A stretch of DNA of 34,596 nt, taken from positions 1 to 34,596 of the forward strand of contig MNGN01000064.1 in NCBI GenBank assembly GCA_001918745.1, in the 5' to 3' direction. This DNA is from Crenarchaeota archaeon 13_1_40CM_3_52_17 (lineage in GTDB: Archaea; Thermoproteota; Bathyarchaeia; 40CM-2-53-6). Position 1 is the stretch's first letter. The number at the start of each line of letters is the position of its first letter. Under the pieces are notes generated by a model, which did not search any database, was not told the origin of the DNA, and was given only the letters and a program-made list of their open reading frames with translations. Positions 25,250-33,800 of this stretch are shown one piece after another. Made by a program: the position numbers and the translations under genes.

Positions 25250-25621
25250 ATGCTAGATCCTATCGTCTTACCAACGCTCTATTTCATCGCAGTCTTGGAA
25301 CTCATCTTCCAAGCGGGCGTCGTATTCTACGCCTACAAAGTGACGAGGATAACGGGCTCGTTCCGTGCCTGGACCTTGATAATCGCGGCGTTTTCGTTGC
25401 TGACGATTCAAAGCGTCGTCGGGTTGGCTCTGACACTTTCACTTCCAGCCGACCAGATAGCTAGTCTGATAAGCTCGGTTGGAGAGACTACTGCTATCCT
25501 CAGCTCGATGGTCACAGCGATAGCGGGAGCGCTTCTGTTCCTCGGCGTCTTTGGGCTCGCCAAACGATTCGAAAGCCAGGCAAAACCGCAGCCTGAGCAC
25601 GGGAAGAAAACCCCCGTCTGA
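25250..25621 (+). CDS. Small membrane protein, three helices
   Basis: A 123-residue protein with three hydrophobic helices: LPTLYFIAVLELIFQAGVVFYAY near 7-29, AWTLIIAAFSLLTIQSVVGLALTL near 41-64 and SMVTAIAGALLFLGVFGLA near 85-104, followed by a polar tail (KRFESQAKPQPEHGKK). No catalytic motif is visible. It lies 62 bases after the winged-helix gene on the same strand and could belong to the same transcript. ATG start. Family not recognised. Confidence 0.68.
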   Translation: MLDPIVLPTLYFIAVLELIFQAGVVFYAYKVTRITGSFRAWTLIIAAFSLLTIQSVVGLALTLSLPADQIASLISSVGETTAILSSMVTAIAGALLFLGVFGLAKRFESQAKPQPEHGKKTPV

Positions 25622-25788
25622 GGCCGACAAATTCTTCGAATTATTCGTGGGAGGCTGCCAAGGAAACAAATGTGCTACTTGAATATGAGCACGCATAATA
25701 GCTCAGGAAATGCTAGAGGTTACTGGGCCTACGAGAGAACTTCTCGAGACAAGTTTGGATCGCGCTTGGAGTTTTCCTAGCCTGTCGG

Positions 25789-26112
25789 TCAAACCTTATT
25801 CCGGCCCTTGCTCGAGAGATTCACAATCTCGGCCAGATTTCTACCTCTCGCTTCAGCAAGGGAAACTTCATTCGTTTCGACTAATCTAGCGATTACCAAC
25901 TTTTCGACTACTCTCGCTCCGTATCCGAGCAGTGCGCGAAGTGCTTGGAGGAATTCGTCCATTCTCTCGGGTGCTTCTTCCAAAGAAATGGAATATCTCT
26001 TACGAAGATACAGGAGAACAGAGTCCCTCGTACTAGTCCCGAGTGCACTGAGAGCGGCATCGATGGATTCTATCAGCGGTCGGTCCAACGACGTGCCGAC
26101 TATTGCGGCCAA
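25789..26112 (-). CDS. Small helical protein, NitrOD5-like, partner of a KaiC-like ATPase
   Basis: A 107-residue all-helical protein with the segments IESIDAALSALGTSTRDSVL, LEEAPERMDEFLQALRAL and LGYGARVVEKLVIARLV. The last matches the paralogue at 24469 (GxGAxVxEKxxIxxL) and recalls the NitrOD5 type of archaeal signalling output domain; the family name is tentative. The TTG start at 26112 comes one base after the TAA stop of the KaiC-like gene (26114), so the two are co-transcribed and probably coupled in translation. This suggests that it acts on or with the ATPase. Confidence 0.7.
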   Translation of the reverse strand: MAAIVGTSLDRPLIESIDAALSALGTSTRDSVLLYLRKRYSISLEEAPERMDEFLQALRALLGYGARVVEKLVIARLVETNEVSLAEARGRNLAEIVNLSSKGRNKV

Positions 26113-26113
26113 G

Positions 26114-27532
26114 TTACGAGACCTGAATCAGTTCGATCTGGGCATGTGCTCCCTTGTCGGGGAGAGAGACTCCGTAATAGTCCGTCCTCGGTTTCACTCC
26201 CAAGAGACAGAGAACGCCGTCATACTGGACGAGTCTCAAATGAACGTCTGAGGCACTGGCAAGCTCTCTCAAGGTACTAGAGAATGGCCGAGCTATTGAG
26301 ATCATGATGTCACCAGCGTTTCGCACCTTGGCGATGGTCTCGATGATCAGACCCTGCATTGCGGGGAGATCCTTGGCGTATTTCGCCTCTAGCGCATCGA
26401 AGCCGATTATGCTTAACAGACGGTTCTCCGGTTTCCGCAGCTTCCTAGCTGTCTTCCAGAACATGTCAAAGGGCTGGAGGACCGTCGCACCCCCAAGGTC
26501 CACGGTGTTCGGACCACCCTTGCCCGTAATGTCGAAGATTTGAACTGACGCAAGCCCATCTGGAATGGATTTTCTGAGGGATTCCTGCAATTCCTCGGGA
26601 TACATTCCATTGACTGGGATACAAATGACTTGGTCACCGGACTTGACAGTGTTTGATATTATCGGCGAGAGAAAACTCATAAGTGAAGGTGATGAGACGT
26701 CTTCCCCGACCTCCAGGAGAATGTGGCTTCCCCTTCTAAGTCCGCCCCCGAGAACCGTGTCTAGACTCTTGATTCCAGTGGAAGAGTGTGATGCGGTATT
26801 CTTGATGACTGGATAAGAATGCCCATTGTTAGCATGTGAGGAGTCGAAAGGGCTTAGCATTCGAAACCCCCCATCGAGGGTGAACATGTGCTCCCTTCTC
26901 CCTATTTTGGTTCCCCGCAACTTGTGAATGATCAGATTTCTAATAACCCGCCCGTCGATCTCCTTCTGGGTGAACTTGAGGACTCCATCGGCAACGAACT
27001 CTTCTATCCCGAGCCCAAGCCTCGAAGTCCCCATTGGGACTTCTGAGATGAGGAGAGTGGTGCACTCAGCTTGCCTGATTATCTTGCCGAGAATCGTGTG
27101 AAGGATTGACCTCGCTTCTATCAGTTGAGGGACCGCTTGAGCCATTGCGGAAAAGGAGTCGATCACAAGCCTCGATGCTTTGAAGTCAAGGACCGCGTCA
27201 ACTATGGATTGGGTCACAGCGGGAATGCCTTCGTTCTTGACAGTTAGAAGGTCCATGTAGAGGAACATGCCAGCTTCATCTGCCTTTGCAAAGTCCAAAC
27301 CGTTCCGTGCGGTTTCCGAGAAAAACGCGTCACGACCCTCAGCGAAGGATACATAGATTCCCCTGTCTCCCTTGATGACACCCTCGTACAGGAATCTCGC
27401 GCTGAATGCCGTCTTACCCGACCCAGGAGTTCCTGCCACGAGAAATAGACCGGCTTTGGGCAGTCCACCCTCTATAACTTCGTCCAGTTCAGGGATGCCT
27501 GTGGGGACCCGTTGGAACAATCTTACAATCAC
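26114..27532 (-). CDS. KaiC-like RecA-superfamily ATPase with degenerate second domain
   Basis: Archaeal KaiC-like proteins are ATPases used in signalling, often as kinases or molecular switches. The N-terminal domain is intact: Walker A GTPGSGKT at 34-41, an acidic FAEGRD near 63-68 in the place of KaiC's glutamates, and Walker B RLVIDSF at 121-127. It is preceded by TGIPELDEVIEGGLP, typical of the family. The second repeat starts at STGIKSLDTVLGGGL (about 251), but its Walker A is replaced by LEVGEDVSSPS, so it can hardly bind ATP in the usual way. The 472-residue length suits a double-domain protein. GTG start at 27532. It is followed by the NitrOD5-like gene. Confidence 0.85.
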   Translation of the reverse strand: MIVRLFQRVPTGIPELDEVIEGGLPKAGLFLVAGTPGSGKTAFSARFLYEGVIKGDRGIYVSFAEGRDAFFSETARNGLDFAKADEAGMFLYMDLLTVKNEGIPAVTQSIVDAVLDFKASRLVIDSFSAMAQAVPQLIEARSILHTILGKIIRQAECTTLLISEVPMGTSRLGLGIEEFVADGVLKFTQKEIDGRVIRNLIIHKLRGTKIGRREHMFTLDGGFRMLSPFDSSHANNGHSYPVIKNTASHSSTGIKSLDTVLGGGLRRGSHILLEVGEDVSSPSLMSFLSPIISNTVKSGDQVICIPVNGMYPEELQESLRKSIPDGLASVQIFDITGKGGPNTVDLGGATVLQPFDMFWKTARKLRKPENRLLSIIGFDALEAKYAKDLPAMQGLIIETIAKVRNAGDIMISIARPFSSTLRELASASDVHLRLVQYDGVLCLLGVKPRTDYYGVSLPDKGAHAQIELIQVS

Positions 27533-27772
27533 GTGTCAGGTCTGCTGGGAAATCACGAAAGTTAAGGCTCGTGATACTTCTGATGAGGATCCTGAGTAAG
27601 CTCACGGATGACTATTGAGATTGTGTGTGACTTGAGTTCGCGCCTCAGTCTAAAAGTGATAGTTGCGCCCCTTGCTTATGCTTTTTTCCATCTTTCTTCC
27701 GGTCGAACTGTGAGTCTGCATATTCTGATAAACAAGCCTGATTGACGAATACGAACGGAAGCAGTCGTCTCA

Positions 27773-28741
27773 ATGGAAGTTCACAAGACTATACTGGATG
27801 TCATTGGAAACACGCCTCTCGTTCAGCTAAACAAAGTCTCGCAAGGTCTCAAACCCACTATTCTTGCGAAGCTGGAACACCTCAACCCAGGTGGAAGTGT
27901 TAAGGATCGAATAGGAATCGCAATGGTCGAACAAGCCGAGCAGAGAGGGCTCCTGAAGCCCGGTGGTACGATCATAGAGCCCACATCAGGAAATACCGGA
28001 GTAGGATTGGCAATGGTTGCCTCCGTGAAGGGCTACAAGATGATCTTCGTCATGCCCGACAAGATGAGCGAGGAAAAGAGGAGCATCCTACGGGCATACG
28101 GAGCAAAAGTGGTGATAACTCCTACAAACGTTTCCCCAGAATCCGCTGAACATTACACCAAAGTCGCGGAGAGACTGTCGAGAGAGACTCCGCACTCCTA
28201 CATGCCCAACCAGTATGAGAACCGAGCCAATCCCGACGCTCATTACCGAGCAACAGGACCCGAGATTTGGCGTCAGACCAACGGAAAAGTAGACGTTCTT
28301 GTCTGCGGCATGGGAACCGGAGGGACCATCACGGGAATAGGCCGATTTCTAAAAGAGAAGAAGAAAAACTTGAAGGTTGTCGGTGCCGATCCGGAGGGGT
28401 CAATTTTCTACCCGCGTTACCACCGACGCAAAGAAGAGCCCCATCAATACAAGGTGGAAGGGATAGGAGAAGATTTCATGCCTGGGACAATGGATTTGTC
28501 GATTGTAGATGATGTCATCCAGGTCTCTGACGGGGACGCGTTTCGCATGGCCAGACGACTGGCACAAGAAGAAGGAATACTGGTTGGAGGGTCAGGGGGC
28601 ACAGCAGTCCACGCTGCAGTGAAGGTCGCAGAGCATCTGCCAGAGGAGAAGACGATTGTAACATTGCTTCCTGATACCGGAAGGAACTACCTCAGCAAAT
28701 TATTCTCTGACCAATGGATGAAAGAACAAGGCTTCCTGTAG
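27773..28741 (+). CDS. PLP-dependent cysteine synthase / cystathionine beta-synthase-like enzyme
   Basis: Fold-type II pyridoxal-phosphate enzyme that replaces the beta substituent of serine or O-acetylserine to form cysteine or cystathionine. The PLP lysine is in NPGGSVKDRI (near residue 45), the substrate loop is PTSGNTGVGLAM, the phosphate-binding loop is GMGTGGTITGIG and the end has LLPDTGRNYLSKLFSD. EGIGEDFMP and VGGSGGTAVHAA resemble the catalytic core of cystathionine beta-synthase more than classic CysK. No regulatory CBS domains follow. The 322-residue length fits. The ATG start is well supported; a weak AT-rich core (GATAAACA) lies near 27727. Confidence 0.9.
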   Translation: MEVHKTILDVIGNTPLVQLNKVSQGLKPTILAKLEHLNPGGSVKDRIGIAMVEQAEQRGLLKPGGTIIEPTSGNTGVGLAMVASVKGYKMIFVMPDKMSEEKRSILRAYGAKVVITPTNVSPESAEHYTKVAERLSRETPHSYMPNQYENRANPDAHYRATGPEIWRQTNGKVDVLVCGMGTGGTITGIGRFLKEKKKNLKVVGADPEGSIFYPRYHRRKEEPHQYKVEGIGEDFMPGTMDLSIVDDVIQVSDGDAFRMARRLAQEEGILVGGSGGTAVHAAVKVAEHLPEEKTIVTLLPDTGRNYLSKLFSDQWMKEQGFL

Positions 28742-28959
28742 CTTCAGACGAGGAGCTTGAGTTGAGGGATAGGGACGTGATGAATCTCTTGGACCAGCTC
28801 GAATTGTACACTTTGCGAGTTGGAAAGGGAACAGCGAACCAGAAAGACTACTGGCTATTCGTTCACAAGAGTATGAAGAGCGGCCTGCTAATGACGAAGG
28901 CTATGGAAAAATATCTGAACTACAAACTCCAAGGCCTGGGCGCAAAACCCCAAGACTAG
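28714..28959 (+). CDS. Small hypothetical protein overlapping the cysteine synthase end
   Basis: An 81-residue ORF, likely helical and amphipathic, whose first 28 bases overlap the preceding gene in another frame. A later ATG (MNLLDQLELYTLRVGKG, near 28780) would avoid the overlap and gives a compact 59-residue protein. The segment KDYWLFVHKSMKSGLLMTKAM looks like a real folded helix, but no family is recognised. Being coupled to the cysteine synthase it may be co-expressed with it. Function unknown; it could still be spurious. Confidence 0.5.
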   Translation: MDERTRLPVASDEELELRDRDVMNLLDQLELYTLRVGKGTANQKDYWLFVHKSMKSGLLMTKAMEKYLNYKLQGLGAKPQD

Positions 28960-28981
28960 ACTAACAGCTTCAATCGCTAGG

Positions 28982-29665
28982 TCAGTCACTTACGATCCGG
29001 CCTGATTTGAGGAAGATTTTGGACGGGGCCTCGCTAACGATGTCGAGGTTGTGTGTGGCAATCACACATGTGGCCCCTTCCCCCTGAACCATGTCGGCGA
29101 CCAGTCGCATGAGTTGTTGAGAATTCTCTTGGTCAAGGTTTCCAGTAGGTTCATCCATCAAGACCAGTTCCGGCCTGTTAGCAACTGCCCTTGCCACCGC
29201 TACTCGTTGCTGTTCCCCAGCACTCAGCTGGGAAGGCCGGCGCCGTTCTTTACCTGTAATTCCTACACGGCGGAGCAGCTCTTCAGCGCGATCTTTCCTC
29301 TCTGCATCTGGCTTTCCTTCGAACATCATCGTGAGCATGACATTCTCTAGAACGGTAAGTTCATCGACAAGGTTGTAGTTCTGAAAAACGAAGCCGAAGG
29401 AATTCCTCCTGAGCTTAGATAGTCTTCGCTCGCTCATGATCGAGACTTCGATCCCCTCGAAGTAGATCCTGCCTGATGTCGGCTTGTCGAGTCCGCCTAG
29501 AAGGAAGAGTAGTGTTGTCTTGCCTGAGCCTGACGGCCCGTGAACAGCGAGGAGCTTTCGCCTGGCGATCTGAAGGCTTACATTGTCTAAGGCGATTGTT
29601 TTCTTAGGACCGTTGCCGTAGGCTTTGCTGAGGCCCTCCGTTCTTAGAATGACATTGTCATCCAA
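28982..29665 (-). CDS. ABC transporter ATPase of the LolD/MacB type
   Basis: The ATPase of a MacB/LolD-like ABC system, which uses ATP for mechanical work on the outer face of the membrane rather than bulk import. Walker A is GPSGSGKT near 43-50, the signature is LSAGEQQR (a variant of LSGGQ), Walker B is LVLMDEP and the H-loop is IATHN. FVFQNYNLVDELTVLENV is typical of the LolD group. The TTG start at 29665 overlaps the end of the permease gene by eight bases, so the two are coupled. The 227-residue length is usual. Confidence 0.9.
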   Translation of the reverse strand: MDDNVILRTEGLSKAYGNGPKKTIALDNVSLQIARRKLLAVHGPSGSGKTTLLFLLGGLDKPTSGRIYFEGIEVSIMSERRLSKLRRNSFGFVFQNYNLVDELTVLENVMLTMMFEGKPDAERKDRAEELLRRVGITGKERRRPSQLSAGEQQRVAVARAVANRPELVLMDEPTGNLDQENSQQLMRLVADMVQGEGATCVIATHNLDIVSEAPSKIFLKSGRIVSD

Positions 29666-30779
29666 ACCGGAAGACCTCCTGTGGCCGAACTCTTGCGATT
29701 CTGAGCGCCGGATAGATTGCCGCGGCTAATGAGACTGAGATCGCTAGAATGGTGGCATAGATGAAAGTCGACGGCACCAATATAATGGCGACATTGATTG
29801 TTTCTGCTACAGGTACTGATACTAGATTGAGTACGACGTAGGAGATTCCCAGACCAAGCAGCGTTGCAAGAATCCCGATCAAGAGGGACTCGTACAAGAC
29901 GAGCCTGATGATCTGGCTGGATGAAGCTCCTGTGGCTTTGAAGATGGCGAAGGTTCGCATTCTCTCCCGGAGGTTGTTGAGGTTCGAATTCATTATCCCT
30001 AGAACAGCGCTGAGAGATACGATGATTGTTATGTCGGTCGCAATCGCTTCGAGGGAAGCGAAGATAGGTGAGATCTTGGAGGGTGCTTCGCTGGTCCGGA
30101 ACGCATCTGTGGTTGGCAAGAGAGTTCGGATCTGCCCGATTATTGTGTCAACGTTTCGCGGGTCCTGAGTTGTAACCACAATCATAGACGTTTGGTTGAC
30201 CCACCCGATCAACTGCTGAGCAACGGAATGTGGGATGATGAGTGAATAGTCTATCCAGGCGTTGGTCTGATAGACTCCTGCGATACTGTAGTTGTACCCA
30301 TCGAGAAGGAGCGTTTGGCCTGAGGTTTTTCCAACTGTTGCAGCCAAAGCCTTGCCTATCGCTAATATTCCCGACTGGTTTGAAGAGATCATGGTGCCCG
30401 CGACCATTGTGTAGGTGAGCATGCGGGGCAGTTCGGACGGAACTACGCCTGCGATCACCGCCTGGTTATTGTCAACAGTCATCTGGGCCAGGGCAACCGG
30501 GGCGGCCAAGTTGACCCCGGGTATGCTCTGGACTGTGTTCGCATACGACATAGGGACCCTGCTGAAGAGTGGGAATGAGGTTCCTTTGCTCCAGACATCA
30601 ATCTCGCCTCCAAGCGAGGATACACTTCCTGAGACATTCATCTCAAGTGTCGAAACGAGAGATTGAACGCTCACGTAAGTCAGGATTAGCGCGGCTAGTC
30701 CTATGATCGTCAGAGTCGTTCGAATTGGCCGGCGGCTGAGTCCTTTGGCTGTAAATCTGACTAGACTGAACGCAGGCAA
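29658..30779 (-). CDS. FtsX/MacB-like ABC permease
   Basis: Four-helix permease of the MacB/LolE/FtsX class. One N-terminal helix (RTTLTIIGLAALILTYVSVQ) is followed by a large external domain of about 200 residues. Three C-terminal helices then begin near ATDITIIVSLSAVLGIMNSN, and the conserved cytoplasmic FAIFKATGASSSQI segment contacts the ATPase. The protein ends with the typical AIYPALRIARVRPQEVFRFG. The start is a TTG at 30779. It lies 41 bases downstream of a giant surface-protein gene, implying that the transporter handles or is controlled by that protein. Confidence 0.88.
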   Translation of the reverse strand: MPAFSLVRFTAKGLSRRPIRTTLTIIGLAALILTYVSVQSLVSTLEMNVSGSVSSLGGEIDVWSKGTSFPLFSRVPMSYANTVQSIPGVNLAAPVALAQMTVDNNQAVIAGVVPSELPRMLTYTMVAGTMISSNQSGILAIGKALAATVGKTSGQTLLLDGYNYSIAGVYQTNAWIDYSLIIPHSVAQQLIGWVNQTSMIVVTTQDPRNVDTIIGQIRTLLPTTDAFRTSEAPSKISPIFASLEAIATDITIIVSLSAVLGIMNSNLNNLRERMRTFAIFKATGASSSQIIRLVLYESLLIGILATLLGLGISYVVLNLVSVPVAETINVAIILVPSTFIYATILAISVSLAAAIYPALRIARVRPQEVFRFG

Positions 30780-30820
30780 ACCTGCCTACTAGGGTTTTGT
30801 GCCATGAAGAAAAAGTTGGG

Positions 30821-33800
30821 CTATGGATCTGGCGGGGTTCCAGTCGGGGAAGGAGGCGTTGATGGAGTGATTCCAAAGGTGCTGGCCTGCCTCGCCTTCC
30901 TGATCCTTGTCCTGTAGAACAATCCCCCGACTGTAGCGACGACTATCGCTGCAATTACAGCTCCAATGAGGAGCCATGGTAACGGAGCAGCAGGGGGTGT
31001 TGTCCCCGGGGGCTGTGCCGGGGTCGGTGGGCTAGCAAAGACACCGAAAAGACTGAAGTGGGTTACTGTTCCCTCCACCCACATCTGGCTGGTGTTCACC
31101 ACCACGTTGCTTAGGGCGACCCAGCTGGTCCCGTCCCAGTAGTAGGGCGCGATGCCGCTGGCGTTGAGACCTTGAACCTGGCTGCTGGTGTAATAGAGTC
31201 GTATGCGTGCCGCTAGCGAGACGGAGACGTTGGCGGTTATCTGAACATAGATTCCGAGAGCCGATTTGCCAGACGGCGGGCCGGCGCCTAGGTTCGACGA
31301 TAGCTGTGTCACCTGGATTGCGATGGGTGTAGATACGTTGAGGGTGATAGTCGCCCTTAGTGTTGGAATATATTGAGATACGTTCAGAAATATGTTGGTC
31401 CCGGGTTTCTGTGGGATGACTATGTTGTTAGACCCTCCCTGCACTGTGTAGGAAAAGTCAACACCACCGTAATCCTGCAGAGCTAGGTTTCCAGGACGGT
31501 CGAAGGCCCTGATGCGGTAGAACACGACGGTGCCTCCGCTCTGAGCCGGTATCGTAGCATTGTAGATATCTCCCAGGGTAGACGACAATTGGAGGATTGC
31601 CTGTCCGTTCAAGTAGGCGCCGATAAGCGGAGTCATCAGGATCGATTTCCATGACTGCTTGTCTGTTGAGTACTCGAGTCTGACGGAACCGATTCCACTG
31701 GAGTCCGAAGCCTGGGTCCAGACATTCTCTGGATCGTTGGACGTAGGGGCGAACGGGGCATCCCATGGGACCGTGACCGCAGGTCCAGTTGTGTCAGTAG
31801 CCGTTATCACAGCTGCACTAAACCCTGCGATGTACCCGCGTCCCGTATAGGGGCTTCCGGGTATGATGAAGTCGTAGTTTGCATTGGTGAAAACGATGTA
31901 TGACCCGCCTGCCCGTGTCTGGATCCCTATCCTGAACTTGACGCTCTGGCCGGGACCAAGAGTCCCGGGCCAGTTACCGTAGTACGCTCCATAGCTAGTT
32001 TCGGGAGTGGTCCCGAATGGATCGAGTGCTCGAACGTTGAGAAGGAAGTTTGTCACGTCGGACAACCCTGTGTTAGTCGCGGTTACTACTGCAATGTCTG
32101 TAGCGCCGGCGGGAACGGGGGTTGTGGCTGAAATGTCTATTCTCACGTTCGGATTGAGCCCAGCGATCTTCGAATTATAGATCGAAAACTCCTGGGAGAG
32201 GTATTGGTTAAATCCAATGGTGGAAGACTGGTTGTAGTAAAGGTAGCCAGTGAACGAACCGACCGTCCAATTCCCATTTACGTTTCCGTTGTAGCTCACT
32301 ATGAAATTGATTGTTTGTGATGCACCTGGAGCCATGTCTGGAACCGTGCCGACCTCACGGTCAAGTGTTAGGCCAGGATCGATGTATTGGATAGTGACAT
32401 TGATAGAGTGATAGGTAGCGTTTCCTGTATTGTAGAGGTGGAACGTGACAGTCGTCGATGTGCCGTTGGCGATTATCGCCGGGTTAGTTGTGACATAGTT
32501 TTCGAGGAGTCCCTGCTGCGGAGATGGACCGACAGAAAGGGGGGAGTAGACTTCGAGAAGGGGACTGCTGAAGAAGAACCTGAACTTGCTCCCGTCCGGT
32601 GCTTGGGCAGTATCGTTGGTGGAACTCTCAAAGATGTTCGTGCTATTCGCTCTGACGACATACCAGGCAGACGCCTCTTGTCCGTAGGCCAGAGAAGCGA
32701 CCGAGAACGATACTCTTCCTCTGGAGTTGTCAACCGTAACATTTCCGTTGTCAACAACCGGTAACCATTGTCCCTGCGAATTGTAAACGGGGCTTGGAAT
32801 AAACGCGGTCACATTGACCTTCGACGCAGTTAGCTGTCCATTGTTCGTCACTCGAATAATGATCTTTACCAGGCTTTGGTTCTGCGCCACGTAGAGGAAG
32901 CTAAGTTTCTGGGTGTCCATCCTTGTGTCCACAACGGGGAAGATGGGAGGAGGCGTCACGGTCACCGTCACTGCGGAAGACTGGGCCTCATATTCTCCAA
33001 CTAACGACAGGACGTTGCCTGCTATCGTCACATTTGATCGGGTGCTGTAGGCAATTCTTTCAGGTTCTATTGTTAGGGGACCTGTGACGTTGAAGAAGTA
33101 AGGGTAAGACATTGTAATGGTCTTGCCCGGTCCAATGACTGTGGGTTCGACGACGTTAAACTGAATTGACTTGCTTCGGGAGCCATGCTGAGTCGAGCCT
33201 ACATAGGATGCGGTGAACTGGTAGTTGCCAAGAGCTAACTGGTTCTCGCCCGCCCAGCTAAACGAGAATTGTCCCGTAGAGTCGGTGACCACCGCTCCGA
33301 GGGCGTTGGTGAAACCGCTAGAATCGGTGTAAGAAAGCTGCACACTGGCGTTTGATATTGGCGCGCCTGTTCCGTTGACTAGATTTCCTGAAAACGCGGG
33401 AGACCAAGAGCCTTTACCAACCGGGCAGAGGGGGCAGTCTAGGCTGAGGTACGAAGCAATAGGGTCTCCTAGCGACGGGAGAGGCCCTGTGATCGCGATC
33501 TGGCTAGATTGCGTTAACAACCCGTAGTTTTGCAGTGTCAACTGGATCGTTATCGAGCCGTAGAGCTTGTGCGTTGCACCTGCCGGGTAGGAAAATACCG
33601 GAGCCCACGAATCGGTCGGCCCTAGAGGGATGTTTCCCTGTAGCGCCACGGGGAACAAGTTTGTCTGATTTCCAACCGACACTTGGGTGACGACCATGGA
33701 GCCACAGTAGGTGGAATAATTGAAGAGTTCAAATGAGAATTGAGTGGTATTGGCTTCAAGATTGAATATGTTTGGACAGGCTCCGTTGCTTGGTGTGGAG

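Noticed and set aside
27575-27660. TGATGA and CTGA words upstream of the KaiC-like gene, as in a C/D-box RNA.
   Set aside because: The spacing between the boxes is too short for a guide.
30168-30176. A further GTTGTAAC copy inside the ABC permease gene.
   Set aside because: It is a single copy within coding sequence, so no regulatory meaning is claimed.
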